A stretch of DNA of 64,000 nucleotides from Roseofilum reptotaenium CS-1145 (GTDB lineage Bacteria; Cyanobacteriota; Cyanobacteriia; Cyanobacteriales; Desertifilaceae), in NCBI RefSeq assembly GCF_028330985.1, contig NZ_JAQMUE010000080.1, positions 143,276 through 207,275 on the forward strand. Reading direction: 5' to 3'. How positions within the stretch are numbered: the first letter of the stretch is position 1; each line of letters opens with the position of its first letter. The position numbers and the translations under genes were made by a program. Of the stretch, positions 62,509 to 64,000 are shown in pieces. The notes beneath the pieces are model-generated. The model did no database searches, was not told the DNA's origin, and saw only the letters and a list, made by a program, of their open reading frames with translations.

Positions 62509-64000
62509 ATGACAGAAAACGGAACACCAAACAACTTACCAGAAACGCCATTAGGCTTAAACTCTTCCTTACTCACCCATCATCCTCTAGGACAAAAATT
62601 TATTGCTCCCAAGTTTATCCAGCCCTTAGGAGCAATAAATATTAGTTTTGTGAACAACTCTATAATTCAAGGCATATTAATAGACGATATATTCCAGCAA
62701 CAAAAATCACAAACATCCTCATTAATACAACATAAAGCTTTAACTCCACCTTCACTTCAAACCTCATTTTCTTCTGAAAAAAAAGTAGACAATACTCCTA
62801 TTAAAACACCTGAAATTAATAAAGATATTTCACCTGAAAAATCCAGCCTTCAAAAAGCTTCATTTCCTAATTACGACACTTCATATCAACCCCAAGCAAA
62901 AAAAACATTAAACACCAATCAATCCCCCCCTGATATTTCACGAAGATCTCATAAAACAACTGAAATATTTCGTTCTATTATTACCTCATCAAATCCTCAA
63001 GGCACAACAAACAACCAGTTAAATCCTAGTTTTGAGACTAATAATCAATCTCCCTCGTCTACTATTGAACAAAAAAACAAAAAACAAAATACTTCGAGTA
63101 ATCCCCCTCTTGAATACATTAATATTCAAAAAAAATATTCTTTGAATACAAATAAACAAGCAAATGATCCCCTTCAACTTTTTCGTAGAAAATCTCAAAA
63201 GAAAGAAACCATACAAGCAAAAGCCAATCAACATCTTCAACCCAAAATTCCAGAGCAATGGTCTAGCATAGAAGAATTGATAGGAGAAACTACACTCGCC
63301 TCAGAAAACCCAACGCCATCAATACAAAGAACAGAAGCCATTACTGACTCTTCTAGTACACAGGTCTCAAATAACCCAACGCCATCCGTACAAAGAACAG
63401 AAGAAATAACTGACTCTGCTGATACACAGGTCTCAGAAAACCCAACTCAATCGGTACAAAGAACAGAAGCCATCCCTGACTCTTCTGGCACACTTGCGTC
63501 AAATAACCCAACGCCATCAATACAAAGAACAGAAGAACCAACTCACTTCGCCTCAGAAAACTCAACTCCATTCGTACAAAGAACAGAAGAAACCACTGAC
63601 TCTTCGGGTACACCGGCTTCAAATAACCCAACGCCATCTGTACAAAGAACAGAAGAAACCATTCCCTTCGCCTCAGAAAACTCAACTCCATCCGTACAAA
63701 GAACAGAAGAAATAACTCCCTTCGCCTCAAATAACCCAACGCCATCAATACAAAGAACAGAAGCCATCCCTGACTCTGCTGCTACACAGGTCTCAAATAA
63801 CCCAACGCCATCTGTACAAAGAACAGAAGCCATCCCTGACTCTGCTGCTACACAGGTCTCAAATAACCCAACGCCATCAATACAAAGAACAGAAGCCATC
63901 CCTGACTCTTCGGGTACACGGGTCTCAGAAAACTCAACTCAATCGGTACAAAGAATAGAAGCCATCCCTGACTCTGCTGGTACACCGGCTTCAAATAACC
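62509..64000 (+). CDS. Repeat-built, disordered CIS-locus protein, 3' end missing
   Basis: From the ATG at 62509, the frame stays open for 497 codons to the edge. The N-terminus (SLLTHHPLGQKFIAPKFIQP) is followed by a polar, Gln/Asn/Ser/Lys-rich segment to about residue 260, then tandem repeats of 18 or 22 residues built on [NS]PTPS[IV]QRTE. It is AT-rich, has almost no HIP1 sites and is unlike the codon use of its neighbours. The QR-rich repeats recall disordered linkers of proteins found in CIS loci, some with DUF4157 metallopeptidase-like domains; that domain is not visible here. Function unknown. Confidence 0.8.
   Translation, partial: MTENGTPNNLPETPLGLNSSLLTHHPLGQKFIAPKFIQPLGAINISFVNNSIIQGILIDDIFQQQKSQTSSLIQHKALTPPSLQTSFSSEKKVDNTPIKTPEINKDISPEKSSLQKASFPNYDTSYQPQAKKTLNTNQSPPDISRRSHKTTEIFRSIITSSNPQGTTNNQLNPSFETNNQSPSSTIEQKNKKQNTSSNPPLEYINIQKKYSLNTNKQANDPLQLFRRKSQKKETIQAKANQHLQPKIPEQWSSIEELIGETTLASENPTPSIQRTEAITDSSSTQVSNNPTPSVQRTEEITDSADTQVSENPTQSVQRTEAIPDSSGTLASNNPTPSIQRTEEPTHFASENSTPFVQRTEETTDSSGTPASNNPTPSVQRTEETIPFASENSTPSVQRTEEITPFASNNPTPSIQRTEAIPDSAATQVSNNPTPSVQRTEAIPDSAATQVSNNPTPSIQRTEAIPDSSGTRVSENSTQSVQRIEAIPDSAGTPASNN
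63292..64000 (+). repeat. Protein-coding tandem repeat array (66- and 54-base units)
   Basis: About 11 units start at 63292. Two lengths alternate: 22 residues (T-Q-V-S-N-N-P-T-P-S-V-Q-R-T-E plus AIPDSAA) and 18 residues (ASENSTPSVQRTEEITPF). Units differ by codon substitutions and a few residues (NPTP/NSTP, QRTE/QRIE), and two neighbouring units near 63785-63895 are almost identical, indicating recent duplication. The array continues past the window edge. Confidence 0.92.

Noticed and set aside
63353..63899. Long open frames on the opposite strand of the repeat gene
   Set aside because: They arise because the repeat lacks stops in those frames as well. The products are repetitive, and the plus-strand frame is longer and follows a proper start.
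63292..64000. CRISPR array
   Set aside because: The units have no unique spacers of constant length. They form a continuous open frame and vary by codon substitution.

Overview
The window comes from a cyanobacterium, probably filamentous. The octamer GCGATCGC (HIP1) recurs throughout. There is a cytochrome b6f petN gene, an FdC2-type plant ferredoxin, a GUN4 domain, DUF29, Uma2, pentapeptide and CHAT proteins, and split-repeat spacers of the GGGAATA/TGCCTAC kind. All gene calls rest on reading translated sequence and motifs; nothing was searched against a database.

Layout. 1-2 kb: a pentapeptide-repeat protein cut by the window edge, a nucleotidyltransferase with an antitoxin-like N-terminus, and a DUF1350 hydrolase. 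2.1-4.2 kb: gmd and fcl, making GDP-L-fucose. 4.3-15.9 kb: mainly housekeeping genes (5-formyl-THF cyclo-ligase, two ferredoxins, inositol phosphatase, J-domain/TPR protein, hisZ, a GGDEF-EAL protein translationally coupled to an acyl/aryl-AMP ligase). 16-24 kb: an accessory island with a frameshifted Uma2 gene, a truncated DUF6883-like remnant, a ParDE toxin-antitoxin pair, a two-gene conflict-like module (small EACC1-like membrane protein plus a CHAT-STAND-GUN4 protein), an orphan antitoxin-like gene and an intact Uma2. 24.3-29.2 kb: a very large exported TPR-CHAT protein. 29.2-34.4 kb: mogA, sufE, ychF, a PLP decarboxylase and cbiT.

34.5-48.5 kb: a polysaccharide cluster with a sugar-nucleotide epimerase, seven glycosyltransferase-like proteins, three sulfotransferases and an ABC exporter. 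Together with gmd/fcl this suggests synthesis and export of a sulfated, possibly fucose-containing extracellular polysaccharide. 48.5-57.6 kb: gloB, rplI with a near-perfect promoter, a dnaB gene carrying two inteins, another Uma2, cobM, petN next to a second tiny membrane protein gene, and an MBL-fold protein.

57.7-64 kb: the start of a contractile injection system (CIS) locus. A DUF29 gene and a YbjN-domain gene precede three genes joined by ATGA overlaps: a membrane pseudokinase fused to a PstS-like binding domain, a small CIS-type protein and a tail-tube protein. After these comes a long, AT-rich, repeat-built protein with PTPS[IV]QRTE units that runs off the window. The two most interesting systems are the CHAT-STAND-GUN4/EACC1-like pair and the pseudokinase-PstS fusion translationally coupled to CIS genes.
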